In this document: one piece after another, positions 51,091 through 58,927 of the stretch | How positions within the stretch are numbered: the stretch's first letter is position 1 | Layout of the letters: the number at the start of each line of letters is the position of its first letter | Source: Parvimonas sp. oral taxon 110 str. F0139 | GTDB lineage: Bacteria; Bacillota; Clostridia; Tissierellales; Peptoniphilaceae | Length of the DNA: 64,000 bases | Direction of reading: 5' to 3' | NCBI RefSeq assembly: GCF_000214475.1 | Contig: NZ_AFII01000002.1 | Location: 682,001 to 746,000 of the forward strand | Translations under genes and position numbers: made by a program | The notes under the pieces: generated by a model | The model's input: only the letters and a program-made list of their open reading frames with translations | The model's database searches: none | What the model was told of the DNA's origin: nothing

Positions 51091-51732
51091 TTAATGTGTT
51101 GCTCCGCCTTCTACCTTAATGTCTTCTTTGTTTTCAACGATAGCTTCGATTGCATATTCTAATCCTTTTGCAATCAATTTTAATGGCATTGATGGCATAT
51201 TTCTTTTATCTACAACTTGTTCTGGTAAAAATGGAATATGAACAAAGCCTGTTCTCATATTCGGATATTTTGTACTTGCAAGATGTGCCATTCCGTAGCA
51301 AACATGGTTACAAACGAAAGTTCCAGCTGTATTTGAAACAGAAGCAGGAATTTTGTTTTCAATCATTTTTTGAACCATAGCTTTTATAGGAATAGTTACA
51401 AGATATGCATCAGGACCATCTTTAGCGATTTTTTCATCAATTGGTTGATTTCCTTCATTATCTTTGATTCTAAAATCATCCATATTAATTCCAACTCTTT
51501 CTACTGAAATGTCTGTTCTACCACCTGCTTGTCCTACACTTAAAACTACATCTGGTTTTTCAATTTCAATAACTTCTTCAAGTTTCTTTAAACTCTTTCT
51601 TGCTACTGTTGGAATTTCTACTTTTATTATTTTTGCTCCTTTAATTTCGTCTGGTAATAATTTTACAGACTCAATTGCAGGATTAATTTTTTCTCCACCA
51701 AATGGATCAAATCCACTAACTAATATTTTCAT
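51091..51732 (-). CDS. pcp: pyrrolidone-carboxylate (pyroglutamyl) peptidase
   Basis: A 213-residue C15 cysteine peptidase that removes N-terminal pyroglutamate from peptides. [21 protein letters not shown] at the N-terminus, [23 protein letters not shown] near 66 with the catalytic Glu, [19 protein letters not shown] near 131 with the catalytic Cys, and [13 protein letters not shown] near 162 with the catalytic His. Length matches the family. It is last in the DUF969-DUF979-pcp operon, a recurring gene order that suggests the membrane proteins handle the peptidase's product or substrate. Start behind AGGAGATG. Confidence 0.96.
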   Translation of the reverse strand: MKILVSGFDPFGGEKINPAIESVKLLPDEIKGAKIIKVEIPTVARKSLKKLEEVIEIEKPDVVLSVGQAGGRTDISVERVGINMDDFRIKDNEGNQPIDEKIAKDGPDAYLVTIPIKAMVQKMIENKIPASVSNTAGTFVCNHVCYGMAHLASTKYPNMRTGFVHIPFLPEQVVDKRNMPSMPLKLIAKGLEYAIEAIVENKEDIKVEGGATH

Positions 51733-51743
51733 TTAATCATCTC

Positions 51744-52757
51744 CTAAAATGCCATTATTAACATAAGCACGATATGAACTAAAATCATTGCAAAAGCCAT
51801 AGGTGCCTGTGTTTTTATAATCGTGTATTTGTCTTTAGTTTCTAGAATTGCACCAGGAACGATATTGAAGTTTGCAGCCATTGGAGTTAATAGAGTTCCG
51901 CAGTAACCACAAGTCATTCCAAGAGCTCCTACTACAGCAGGATTTCCACCTTGAGCGATTACAAAAGGAATACCAACGCCTATTGTGATTACAGTAAATG
52001 CAGCAAAAGCATTCCCCATAATCATAGTAAAGATTACCATACCTAAACAGTAAGCAACAACACCAGCGACTCTTCCGCCACCACCAACAACACTTCCTGC
52101 TACTTCACCAATTATATTGCCTACACCTGCTGCTGTAAATACAACTCCAAGCGCTCCTAAAAGTTGTGGTAATAAACTTGATGCTCCAACTTGCATTAAT
52201 AGTCTTGTAGTATCTTCTTTCATATCATCAACTTTAGGTTTAGCGATTATAATAGCTAGAATCAGGGCGATTATTGCTGAGATTCCTAAAACTTGAGCGG
52301 TTGAGAAACCAAAAATTACATCTTTACCTTTAGCGTCAGTTCCAATTATAATTTTAAAGGATTTAAATTGTGACATAAAAAATCCAAGTCCTGCCATAAT
52401 CAATGCTGGAATAAAAATTTTCCAACCAACTTTATTTGCGTTTTGTCTTCTTTCTTCTTCTGATGGTGGATTAAATTCACCAATTTTAACTTGTTTTGTA
52501 AGAGTTAAAATACCACAAGCTACAAGCATAGCACCAACAATTGCTCCACCTTGATCAGGAAGATATTTAACTAAAAATCCTCCGCATGAGAAGATAATAC
52601 CAACTAAAAACCAGAATAAAAATGTACCAATTCTTGCTTCTTTATTTTTCAAACCTCTAAAGGCTGTTAAAATTGAAATTAACCCACAAAGAATATAAAT
52701 AAATTCATCGATAAAAAATGTATTACTACTTATCCACTTTAACATTCTTTCCACCAT
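51744..52757 (-). CDS. DUF979 family membrane protein
   Basis: 337 residues with about ten hydrophobic helices. A Gly-rich stretch (AAGVGNIIGEVAGSVVGGGGR near 215) and GNPAVVGALGMTCGYCGTLLTPMAANFNIVP near 270 are typical of the DUF979 partner of DUF969. The two are probably halves of one transporter of the ion-transporter-like type. The start may be M1 (52757) or M5 (52745); both lie inside the end of the DUF969 gene, so the pair is translationally coupled. Substrate unproven; pyroglutamate or peptides would fit the pcp neighbour. Confidence 0.85.
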   Translation of the reverse strand: MVERMLKWISSNTFFIDEFIYILCGLISILTAFRGLKNKEARIGTFLFWFLVGIIFSCGGFLVKYLPDQGGAIVGAMLVACGILTLTKQVKIGEFNPPSEEERRQNANKVGWKIFIPALIMAGLGFFMSQFKSFKIIIGTDAKGKDVIFGFSTAQVLGISAIIALILAIIIAKPKVDDMKEDTTRLLMQVGASSLLPQLLGALGVVFTAAGVGNIIGEVAGSVVGGGGRVAGVVAYCLGMVIFTMIMGNAFAAFTVITIGVGIPFVIAQGGNPAVVGALGMTCGYCGTLLTPMAANFNIVPGAILETKDKYTIIKTQAPMAFAMILVHIVLMLIMAF

Positions 52758-53415
52758 CCTTTCTAAGTTTCATTTCAAATAAGAAACATTGAATAACTGA
52801 TAATATAATCATTGCAACACCTACAAATAGAGAATAGTATGCTATATCAGAACCTTCGACAGCATATCCTTTATCTTTAAGTGTTGAAGCAATAAGTAAA
52901 ACACCTGAAGCAACAGGGAATACATTTTGTCCAAAGAAATTACCATAATTTTCAACAGCACCAGCCAAACCTTTTAAGTCTTCTAGTTTAGTTTCAGTAA
53001 GGTCAACTGTCTTAGTAGCAGCACCTTCTGCCATTGGTAAAATTAAAGGTCTTACAAATTGAACATGTCCACCCAGACGTAAAGAAAATATTGCAGCTAA
53101 CCAACGGATTAATAAATATAACCAGATAACTAAACCAGCACTAGCACCCTTGATTTTTCGTATTCCGTCAGCAGCCTTTTCTTTAAGACCATTTCTTTCC
53201 ATAATACCTATTACGATAAGTGTTGTAAAGAATAAACTCATATATCTGTTTTCGACAAATCCTTTACCTATAATATTCAAAATTTCTAGAATTCCTTTTC
53301 CACCGGCAAGACCTGTTGCGAAACCTGCGATTAAAACTACAGAAATTACATCAAGTTTTAAAACAAAACCAACAACAATAATTACAATACCGATTAAAAC
53401 TAAATAATTTTGCAT
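52726..53415 (-). CDS. DUF969 family membrane protein
   Basis: 229 residues with six or so helices, containing AGFATGLAGGKGILEILNIIGKGFVENRYMSLFFTTL and the RLGGHVQFVRPLILPMAEGAA stretch characteristic of DUF969. It overlaps DUF979 by 32 bases. It opens the operon DUF969-DUF979-pcp. Start behind GGAGGAAG. It is taken to be the other half of a transporter with DUF979. Confidence 0.85.
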   Translation of the reverse strand: MQNYLVLIGIVIIVVGFVLKLDVISVVLIAGFATGLAGGKGILEILNIIGKGFVENRYMSLFFTTLIVIGIMERNGLKEKAADGIRKIKGASAGLVIWLYLLIRWLAAIFSLRLGGHVQFVRPLILPMAEGAATKTVDLTETKLEDLKGLAGAVENYGNFFGQNVFPVASGVLLIASTLKDKGYAVEGSDIAYYSLFVGVAMIILSVIQCFLFEMKLRKDGGKNVKVDK

Positions 53416-53774
53416 ATCTTCCTCCTATAAAATTTATTATTACTTATTTATAAAAAAATCTAAATTCTTCATTACTATACTTAATGAATATTTTCTAATA
53501 TATAAGTAACTAAGTATAGTATATCATAATTTATATGTTTTTAAAATAGGAATTTTACAATATTTTAGCGATATTTTACATTTTAATCGATAAATATTTT
53601 TAATAAAAAAGTTATAATATCTATATTGTAATTTAAATAAATATGTTAATTAAGATAAATTAACGGTTTATATAATTTAAACGATAAAACTTATTAAAAA
53701 ATATAATTTATTTAGATATTTTTATTGAAATATGAGTAAAATTTGACAATGTCGCCATATTGATATATAATTAT
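53416..53774. other. AT-rich intergenic region upstream of DUF969
   Basis: About 360 bases with no credible gene. The minus-strand promoter of the DUF969 operon must lie here, but no box pair stands out. TATACTATACTT-like sequence on the minus strand (about 53515-53530) is a possible -10 region. Confidence 0.35.
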
Positions 53775-54048
53775 AATATATTTACGCCTTGTGGTAAATA
53801 TATTTTAATTGCGAAGCAACAAGGTTCTTGGGCACCCATCCGATGCAAAGCATCGAGGAGGGGTGAGGTTCTTCTTTCATCAAAATTACAATAAATCATA
53901 ATCAAAAGGGAATTTTGATATAATACTAATAGGATTATGCCTTATGATAAACCTATTATAAGATTGTTTCCGTTATGATAAATTTAATTAAAGAAAACAA
54001 TCTTGAAATTTTATTTTCTTTTTAATATCTAATAAGTAAATAAAATTT
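53775..54048. repeat. array 3: variable-arm hairpins interrupted by a 66-bp repeat
   Basis: Class B unit AATATATTTAC (53775-53785), core GCCTTGTG, GTAAATATATT (53794-53804), perfect. Class A unit ATCAAAATT (53879-53887) with AATTTTGAT (53911-53919), core ATAAATCATAATCAAAAGGG. Class B unit AATAGGATTAT (53928-53938), core GCCTTATG, ATAAACCTATT (53947-53957), one mismatch. AAGATTGTTT (53960-53969) with AAACAATCTT (53995-54004). AAATTTTATTT (54006-54016) with AAATAAAATTT (54038-54048). Spacing between the third and fourth is again 2 nt. Confidence 0.8.
53808..53873 (+). repeat. 66-bp dispersed repeat, copy 8, inside array 3
   Basis: TTGC-GAA-GCAA first hairpin, CTTGGG in place of CCCGGG, GATGC-AAA-GCATC, GGGTGAGGTTCTT. 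It lies 3 bases after one array hairpin and 5 bases before the next. Confidence 0.88.
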
Positions 54049-54109
54049 TAATCTAATTAAAATTATAAATTTTTATAATAATAATTTTTTTTCACGAAGG
54101 AGGATTAAG

Positions 54110-55252
54110 ATGATCTATTTTGATAATGCAGCTACAACAAAAAATAAACCTGCAGAAGTTATTGATGCAGTAGTGAATGCAATGAAAAGCTTTGGGAACT
54201 CCTCTCGTGGAGTTTATGAGGAGAGTTTAAGTGCTGATAGAATAGTTTTTGAAACTAGAAAAAAAATAGCAAAGATGTTTAATGTTGGGAATTCTCGTCA
54301 GGTTGTTTTTACAAAAAATGCTACAGAAAGTTTAAATATTGCAATAAATGGATTATTTTTAGAAAATGATCATATAATAACTTCTGTTTCTGAACATAAT
54401 TCTGTTTTAAGACCTATACATTATCTAAAAGAAAAAGGTGTCGAAGTCAGTTATATTGGAGTTTCTGAAAAAGGAGTTTTGAATTTCGAAGAAATTCCAT
54501 CTTTGATAAAAGCAAATACTAAGGCTATAGTTATAACTCATGCATCAAATGTTACTGGAAATATTACAGATTTAAAAAAATATGGAGATTTTTGTAGAGA
54601 AAATAATCTTCTTTTTATAGTAGATGCTTCTCAAACTGCAGGAGCATTTGATATTGATATGAAAGAGATGAATATTGATGTTCTATGTTTTACAGGACAT
54701 AAATCAATGCTTGGACCACAGGGAACAGGTGCTTTATGTGTCAGAGAAGAAGTGTACATAAGACCTTTTATAGTTGGTGGAAGTGGAACTCACAGCTATG
54801 ATGAGTTTCAACCTGACAAGATGCCAACAAGACTTGAAGCTGGTACTTTAAATTCACATGGAATTGCTGGACTTCATGCATCTATTGACTATCTTTTAAA
54901 TAATAAAATTGAAAATTTAACAAAACGAGCTTTAGAACTTTCAAGGAAATTTTATGATGGGGTTAGTAAATTTCCTGAAGTTACAGTTTATGGGGATTTT
55001 GAAACAGAGTTTAGAGCTCCAATTGTATCTTTAAATATCTCAGATATGGACTCTTCAGAAGTAAGCAGTATTTTATATGAAGAGTATAAAATTTCAACAA
55101 GACCGGGGGCTCATTGTGCACCACTTATTCATAAGGCACTTGGTACTGTTGAACAGGGTATGGTTAGATTTAGCTTTTCTCATTCAAATACTTTTGATGA
55201 GGTCGAGCTTGCTATAAACGCGATTAAAAAAATTATAGAGGATAGGAGGTAA
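54110..55252 (+). CDS. cysteine desulfurase-like class V aminotransferase
   Basis: 380 residues, PLP-dependent. MIYFDNAATTKNKPAEV at the start, FTKNATESLNIAINGL near 66, a HASNVTGN segment near 144, the PLP Lys in CFTGHKSMLGPQGTGAL near 195, and the active-site Cys loop STRPGAHCAPLIHKALG near 325 (a single conserved Cys, SufS-like). It is encoded with YedE, a TusA-like protein and a DUF3343 protein, the set usually linked to selenium or sulfur trafficking. It may therefore be a selenocysteine lyase or desulfurase feeding that pathway. Start behind GAAGGAGG. Confidence 0.9.
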   Translation: MIYFDNAATTKNKPAEVIDAVVNAMKSFGNSSRGVYEESLSADRIVFETRKKIAKMFNVGNSRQVVFTKNATESLNIAINGLFLENDHIITSVSEHNSVLRPIHYLKEKGVEVSYIGVSEKGVLNFEEIPSLIKANTKAIVITHASNVTGNITDLKKYGDFCRENNLLFIVDASQTAGAFDIDMKEMNIDVLCFTGHKSMLGPQGTGALCVREEVYIRPFIVGGSGTHSYDEFQPDKMPTRLEAGTLNSHGIAGLHASIDYLLNNKIENLTKRALELSRKFYDGVSKFPEVTVYGDFETEFRAPIVSLNISDMDSSEVSSILYEEYKISTRPGAHCAPLIHKALGTVEQGMVRFSFSHSNTFDEVELAINAIKKIIEDRR

Positions 55253-55256
55253 TCAA

Positions 55257-56354
55257 ATGCGTTTTTTTAACACTAAAAAAGGGTTGTTGACTTTGGGAAT
55301 TATCGCTGGTCTTGGAGCAGCTTTACTTGCATATTTAGGCAATCCGAAAAACATGGCTTTTTGTATAGCTTGTTTTATTAGAGATACTGCTGGAGCTATG
55401 AAGTTCCATAATGCTGAAGTGGTTCAATATTTTAGACCAGAAATAGTAGGTATTATTTTAGGTGCATTTTTAATTTCATTATTTACAAAAGAATACAGAT
55501 CTACAGGTGGTTCATCACCTGTTATAAGATTTTTCTTAGGTGTAATAATGATGGTTTGTGCTCTTGTATTCTTAGGATGTCCTTTAAGAATGATTTTAAG
55601 AATGTCAGCAGGAGATATAAGTTCTTATGTAGGATTATTAGGATTTGCAGCAGGAGTTGCAACAGGGGCATTCTTCTTAAGAAAAGGCTTTAGCTTAGGA
55701 AGAGCTTATCCTGTTAAAAAAGAAAATGGATATGTACTACCAATTGTTGTAGCAGGATTATTTGCTTTAGTTATTGCTGTTCCATCTCTTTATGCATTTA
55801 GCCAAAAAGGACCTGGAAGTATGCATGCAGTATGGTATGCAGCACTTGGAGTAGGACTTATATTTGGTATAATTGCACAAAAAAGTAGAATGTGTTTTGC
55901 TGGATCACTTAGAGATATTATTTTACTAAAAGATTTCAGATTATTCTCAGTTATTGGTGGAATTTTTATAGTTATGTTAGTTTATAATATAGCTACAAAC
56001 AACTTTAAATTTGTTGCTTTTGGACCTGTAGCTCATGCGCAAACAATTTGGAATATATTATCTATGTATGCAGTAGGTTTCTGTGCAGTATTACTTGGAG
56101 GTTGTCCATTAAGACAATTAGTTCTTGCAGGAACAGGTTCTTCAGATTCAGTTATAACTGTACTAGGAATGTTCGTGGGAGCTGCCTTTGCTCATAATTT
56201 CAAATTAGCAGGAGCAGCAGCTGCAGTTGAAAATGTAGAAAAAGGAATCAAAGCAGCAGCAGGTGGTCCAGGAATAAATGGACAAATATTTGTTATTGCT
56301 TCAATAGTTGTACTATTTATAGTAGCTTTATATGGATTAAAAAAGAAAAAATAG
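55257..56354 (+). CDS. yedE: YedE-type selenium/sulfur transporter
   Basis: 365 residues with about ten membrane helices in two homologous halves. Each half has a Cys motif: MVCALVFLGCPLRMILRMSAGD near 98 and CAVLLGGCPLRQLVLAGTGSSD near 280, the G-C-P-L-R signature of the YeeE/YedE family. AQKSRMCFAGSLRD near 204 is a further conserved Cys loop. Family members move thiosulfate or are proposed selenium carriers when encoded with DUF3343 and TusA-like genes, as here. It follows the desulfurase by 4 bases, with AGGAGG in its tail. Confidence 0.9.
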   Translation: MRFFNTKKGLLTLGIIAGLGAALLAYLGNPKNMAFCIACFIRDTAGAMKFHNAEVVQYFRPEIVGIILGAFLISLFTKEYRSTGGSSPVIRFFLGVIMMVCALVFLGCPLRMILRMSAGDISSYVGLLGFAAGVATGAFFLRKGFSLGRAYPVKKENGYVLPIVVAGLFALVIAVPSLYAFSQKGPGSMHAVWYAALGVGLIFGIIAQKSRMCFAGSLRDIILLKDFRLFSVIGGIFIVMLVYNIATNNFKFVAFGPVAHAQTIWNILSMYAVGFCAVLLGGCPLRQLVLAGTGSSDSVITVLGMFVGAAFAHNFKLAGAAAAVENVEKGIKAAAGGPGINGQIFVIASIVVLFIVALYGLKKKK

Positions 56355-56375
56355 ATAAAATTTAAGGAGATAGAT

Positions 56376-56582
56376 ATGAAAGAATTAGACGTTAGAGGAT
56401 TATCTTGTCCAGAACCAGTTTTAATCTTACAAGATGCCCTTAAAGAAAATAAAAACGAAACTTACAAAGTCTTAGCTAGTGAAGCACATGTTGTAAAAAA
56501 TATCACTCATTTTGCAAACAGCCAAGGCAAGAAAACTTCTGTAAAAGAAGTTGGATTAGACTTTGAAATTATTGTAGAATAA
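56376..56582 (+). CDS. TusA/SirA-like sulfurtransferase
   Basis: 68 residues, a complete TusA-fold protein. KELDVRGLSCPEPVLILQDAL carries the conserved CPxP with the sulfur- or selenium-carrying Cys. It lacks the C-terminal DsrE-like domain of YedF. Start behind AAGGAG. Its stop overlaps the next ATG by one base. Confidence 0.92.
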   Translation: MKELDVRGLSCPEPVLILQDALKENKNETYKVLASEAHVVKNITHFANSQGKKTSVKEVGLDFEIIVE

Positions 56583-56806
56583 TGAAAGAGACTAAGCTGT
56601 ATACAACATTCTATACGACTGCAGAGGCAATGGCAACTGAAAGTGTATGTAAAGAAAATAACCTTTCAGGAAAACTTGTCCCTGTACCAAGAGTTTTATC
56701 AGCAGGTTGTGGGATTGCATGGGAATGTAGTCCCATTTTAAAGTCAACTCTATTAGAACTTTTAGAAAAAGAAGACATAGAATGGGAAGAATGTAAAGAA
56801 ATTTAG
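56582..56806 (+). CDS. DUF3343 (putative Se/S carrier-like) protein
   Basis: 74 residues. TKLYTTFYTTAEAMATESVC at the start, and VPVPRVLSAGCGIAWECS with the conserved Cys pair of the DUF3343 family, often encoded next to selD and yedF in selenium users. No in-frame TGA is used. Last gene of the cluster. Confidence 0.9.
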   Translation: MKETKLYTTFYTTAEAMATESVCKENNLSGKLVPVPRVLSAGCGIAWECSPILKSTLLELLEKEDIEWEECKEI

Positions 56807-56811
56807 ATTTA

Positions 56812-56846
56812 AAAAGTCATCTTTAATTTTAAAGATGACTTTTTTG
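56812..56846 (+). terminator. terminator of the desulfurase-yedE operon
   Basis: AAAAGTCATCTTTA (56812-56825), loop, TAAAGATGACTTTT (56831-56844), T tract. Confidence 0.92.
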
Positions 56847-56952
56847 TTTGAAAAAACATTGAGCATTTTTTATAAAAATAATTTTCATTTGACATTTTTA
56901 TTTAACTATTATATAATGACTGGTAGATTGATTATATTTTTAGGAGGATGAA

Positions 56953-58803
56953 ATGAAAGCATTTAAAAAAATATCTTTAATGGTTTTTTCTCTGTTATTA
57001 GTTTTTGTTTTTGGATGTAATAATAAACTTTTTGCTGAAAATATAAATGATAATGGGAAAAAATTAGTTTATGTAGAAAATATTTTTTATGATGAAAATG
57101 GAAAATCTGCAAATGGATGGTATAATGATGGGAAAGAGTTGTTCTTTTTCCAAAATGGAAAGAAATTTACAGGACTTGCAATTGATAATGGAAAATCTAA
57201 ATATTTTGTAAATGGCAAGTTTGGGAATGGAGTTTACAAAGATGTCCTTTATGAAAACGGAGTAAAATCAAAAGGAAGAGTTTATGTAGATGGAATTTTC
57301 TATGGAGATGATGCAAAACCGGCAAATTGGTGGTATAACGATGGAACATCTTGGTACTTTTTCCAAAATGGTAAAAAATTTACAGGAACAGCTGAAGATA
57401 AAAGTGGCTATAAATATTTCGTTAAAGGAAAATATGGAAGCGGAATTTATAAGGACATTTTGTATAAAGATGGAGTAAAGTCATCAGGAAGAGTTTACGT
57501 TGGCGACTTATTCTATGGAGATGATGCAAAGTTAGCGAACTGGTGGTACAACGACGGAAATGCATGGTATTTTTTTAAAAATGGTAAAAAGCATACAGGA
57601 CTTGCAAAAGATGGAAATGGCGAAATGCAATTTGTAAATGGAAAATATGCAAATTGTTACATAGATAAAATCTTTTACAGAGAAGGTAAAATCGCAAATT
57701 GGTGGTGTGATGACGGAAATGCATGGTATTTTTTCCAAAATGGTAAGAAACATACAGGATATGGAATTGATGATAATGGAAAAAGATATTTTGTAGATGG
57801 AAAATATGCCAACGGGAAATATGATGGAATAATATATAAAGATGGTTTAAAGTCTAAAGGGCAAACTTACATAAATGAAATATTCTATGATGAAAATTTA
57901 AAGCCAGCAAACTGGTGGTATGATGATGGAAGTTCATGGTATTTCTTTAAAGATGGTAAAAAGCATACAGGCCTTGCAAAAGATGGCAATGGCGAAATGC
58001 AATTTGTAAATGGTAAATATGCAAATTGTTATATAGATAAAATCTTTTACAGAGAAGGTAAAGTTGCTGATTGGTGGTGTGACGATGGAACAGCTTGGTT
58101 TTTCTTTAAAGATGGCAAGAAATTTACAGGATATGGAATAGATGGAAACGGTAAAAGATATTTTATAAATGGAAAATATGCCAATGGAATATATGAAGAA
58201 AAATTGTATAAAGATGGTCTAGAGTCAGAAGGAAAAACTTATATAAACGAAATTTTTTATGATGGAAATAAACTTCCTGCAAATGGTTGGTATGATGATG
58301 GATATGATTGGTTCTTCTTCAAAGATGGTAAAAAACATACAGGAAAAGCTGTTGATGGCAACGGCGAAATGGATTTTGTAGAAGGAAAATATAAAAGTTA
58401 TAGAAATTATTATATGGCTTCAAAAGAAGTTCAGATGAGAATTTTAAATGCAGCATATAATACAAGTTCTCCAGGTAGAAATTTATGTGCTAAATGGGTT
58501 TCAAGAGTTTATCAAAATGCAGGACTAGGATATTTAGGTGGAAATGCTAATGAATTGTATAGAAAATATACTTTTACTTCAGATATTTCCAAACTAAAAG
58601 TAGGAATGATTGTAGCTGTTGAAAGTAGCAGTAGTGGAAGTTGGATGGGACGTAAGTATGGACATGCTGGAATATATATTGGTGATGGAAAAGTAATGGA
58701 AAGTATTGGTTATAAGAGAATTGTTACTTTGGAATATTGGATTGAAACTTGTTGTAAACATCATCCAGTAGGATTTGGCTATCCACCGTCAGTAGAAAAA
58801 TAA
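56953..58803 (+). CDS. secreted NlpC/P60- or CHAP-like peptidase with YG-type repeats
   Basis: 616 residues. A signal peptide (about 1-28; the VFGCNN stretch could also be a lipobox-like Cys), then about nine aromatic repeats of 40-60 residues: units such as IFYDENLKPANWWYDDGSSWYFFKDGKKHTG, followed by G-x-x-Y/M-x-F-V-x-G-K-Y. These resemble cell-wall-binding repeats. The C-terminal 130 residues form a papain-fold peptidase, with Cys in RNLCAKWVSRVYQNAG near 517 and His in YGHAGIYIGDGKVMES near 574. It likely cleaves peptidoglycan stem peptides while held on the wall. Start behind AGGAGG. It is paralogous in its repeat arm to the next gene. Confidence 0.85.
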   Translation: MKAFKKISLMVFSLLLVFVFGCNNKLFAENINDNGKKLVYVENIFYDENGKSANGWYNDGKELFFFQNGKKFTGLAIDNGKSKYFVNGKFGNGVYKDVLYENGVKSKGRVYVDGIFYGDDAKPANWWYNDGTSWYFFQNGKKFTGTAEDKSGYKYFVKGKYGSGIYKDILYKDGVKSSGRVYVGDLFYGDDAKLANWWYNDGNAWYFFKNGKKHTGLAKDGNGEMQFVNGKYANCYIDKIFYREGKIANWWCDDGNAWYFFQNGKKHTGYGIDDNGKRYFVDGKYANGKYDGIIYKDGLKSKGQTYINEIFYDENLKPANWWYDDGSSWYFFKDGKKHTGLAKDGNGEMQFVNGKYANCYIDKIFYREGKVADWWCDDGTAWFFFKDGKKFTGYGIDGNGKRYFINGKYANGIYEEKLYKDGLESEGKTYINEIFYDGNKLPANGWYDDGYDWFFFKDGKKHTGKAVDGNGEMDFVEGKYKSYRNYYMASKEVQMRILNAAYNTSSPGRNLCAKWVSRVYQNAGLGYLGGNANELYRKYTFTSDISKLKVGMIVAVESSSSGSWMGRKYGHAGIYIGDGKVMESIGYKRIVTLEYWIETCCKHHPVGFGYPPSVEK

Positions 58804-58815
58804 AAATTTATTTAT

Positions 58816-58846
58816 AAAAGTCATCTTGATCTAAGATGACTTTTTG
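58816..58846 (+). terminator. terminator between the two repeat peptidases
   Basis: AAAAGTCATCTT, loop GATCT, AAGATGACTTTT, T. Near copy of the terminator at 56812. Confidence 0.88.
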
Positions 58847-58927
58847 TATAAAAAATGTTATTTTGACATTTTTGTTGAACTATTATATAATTTCTGATAG
58901 ATTAGTTTTATTTTTTAGGAGGAGTAA

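Noticed and set aside
56582..56806. Selenoprotein with in-frame TGA in the DUF3343 gene
   Set aside because: The frame is complete with ordinary Cys codons and ends at TAG. No read-through is needed.
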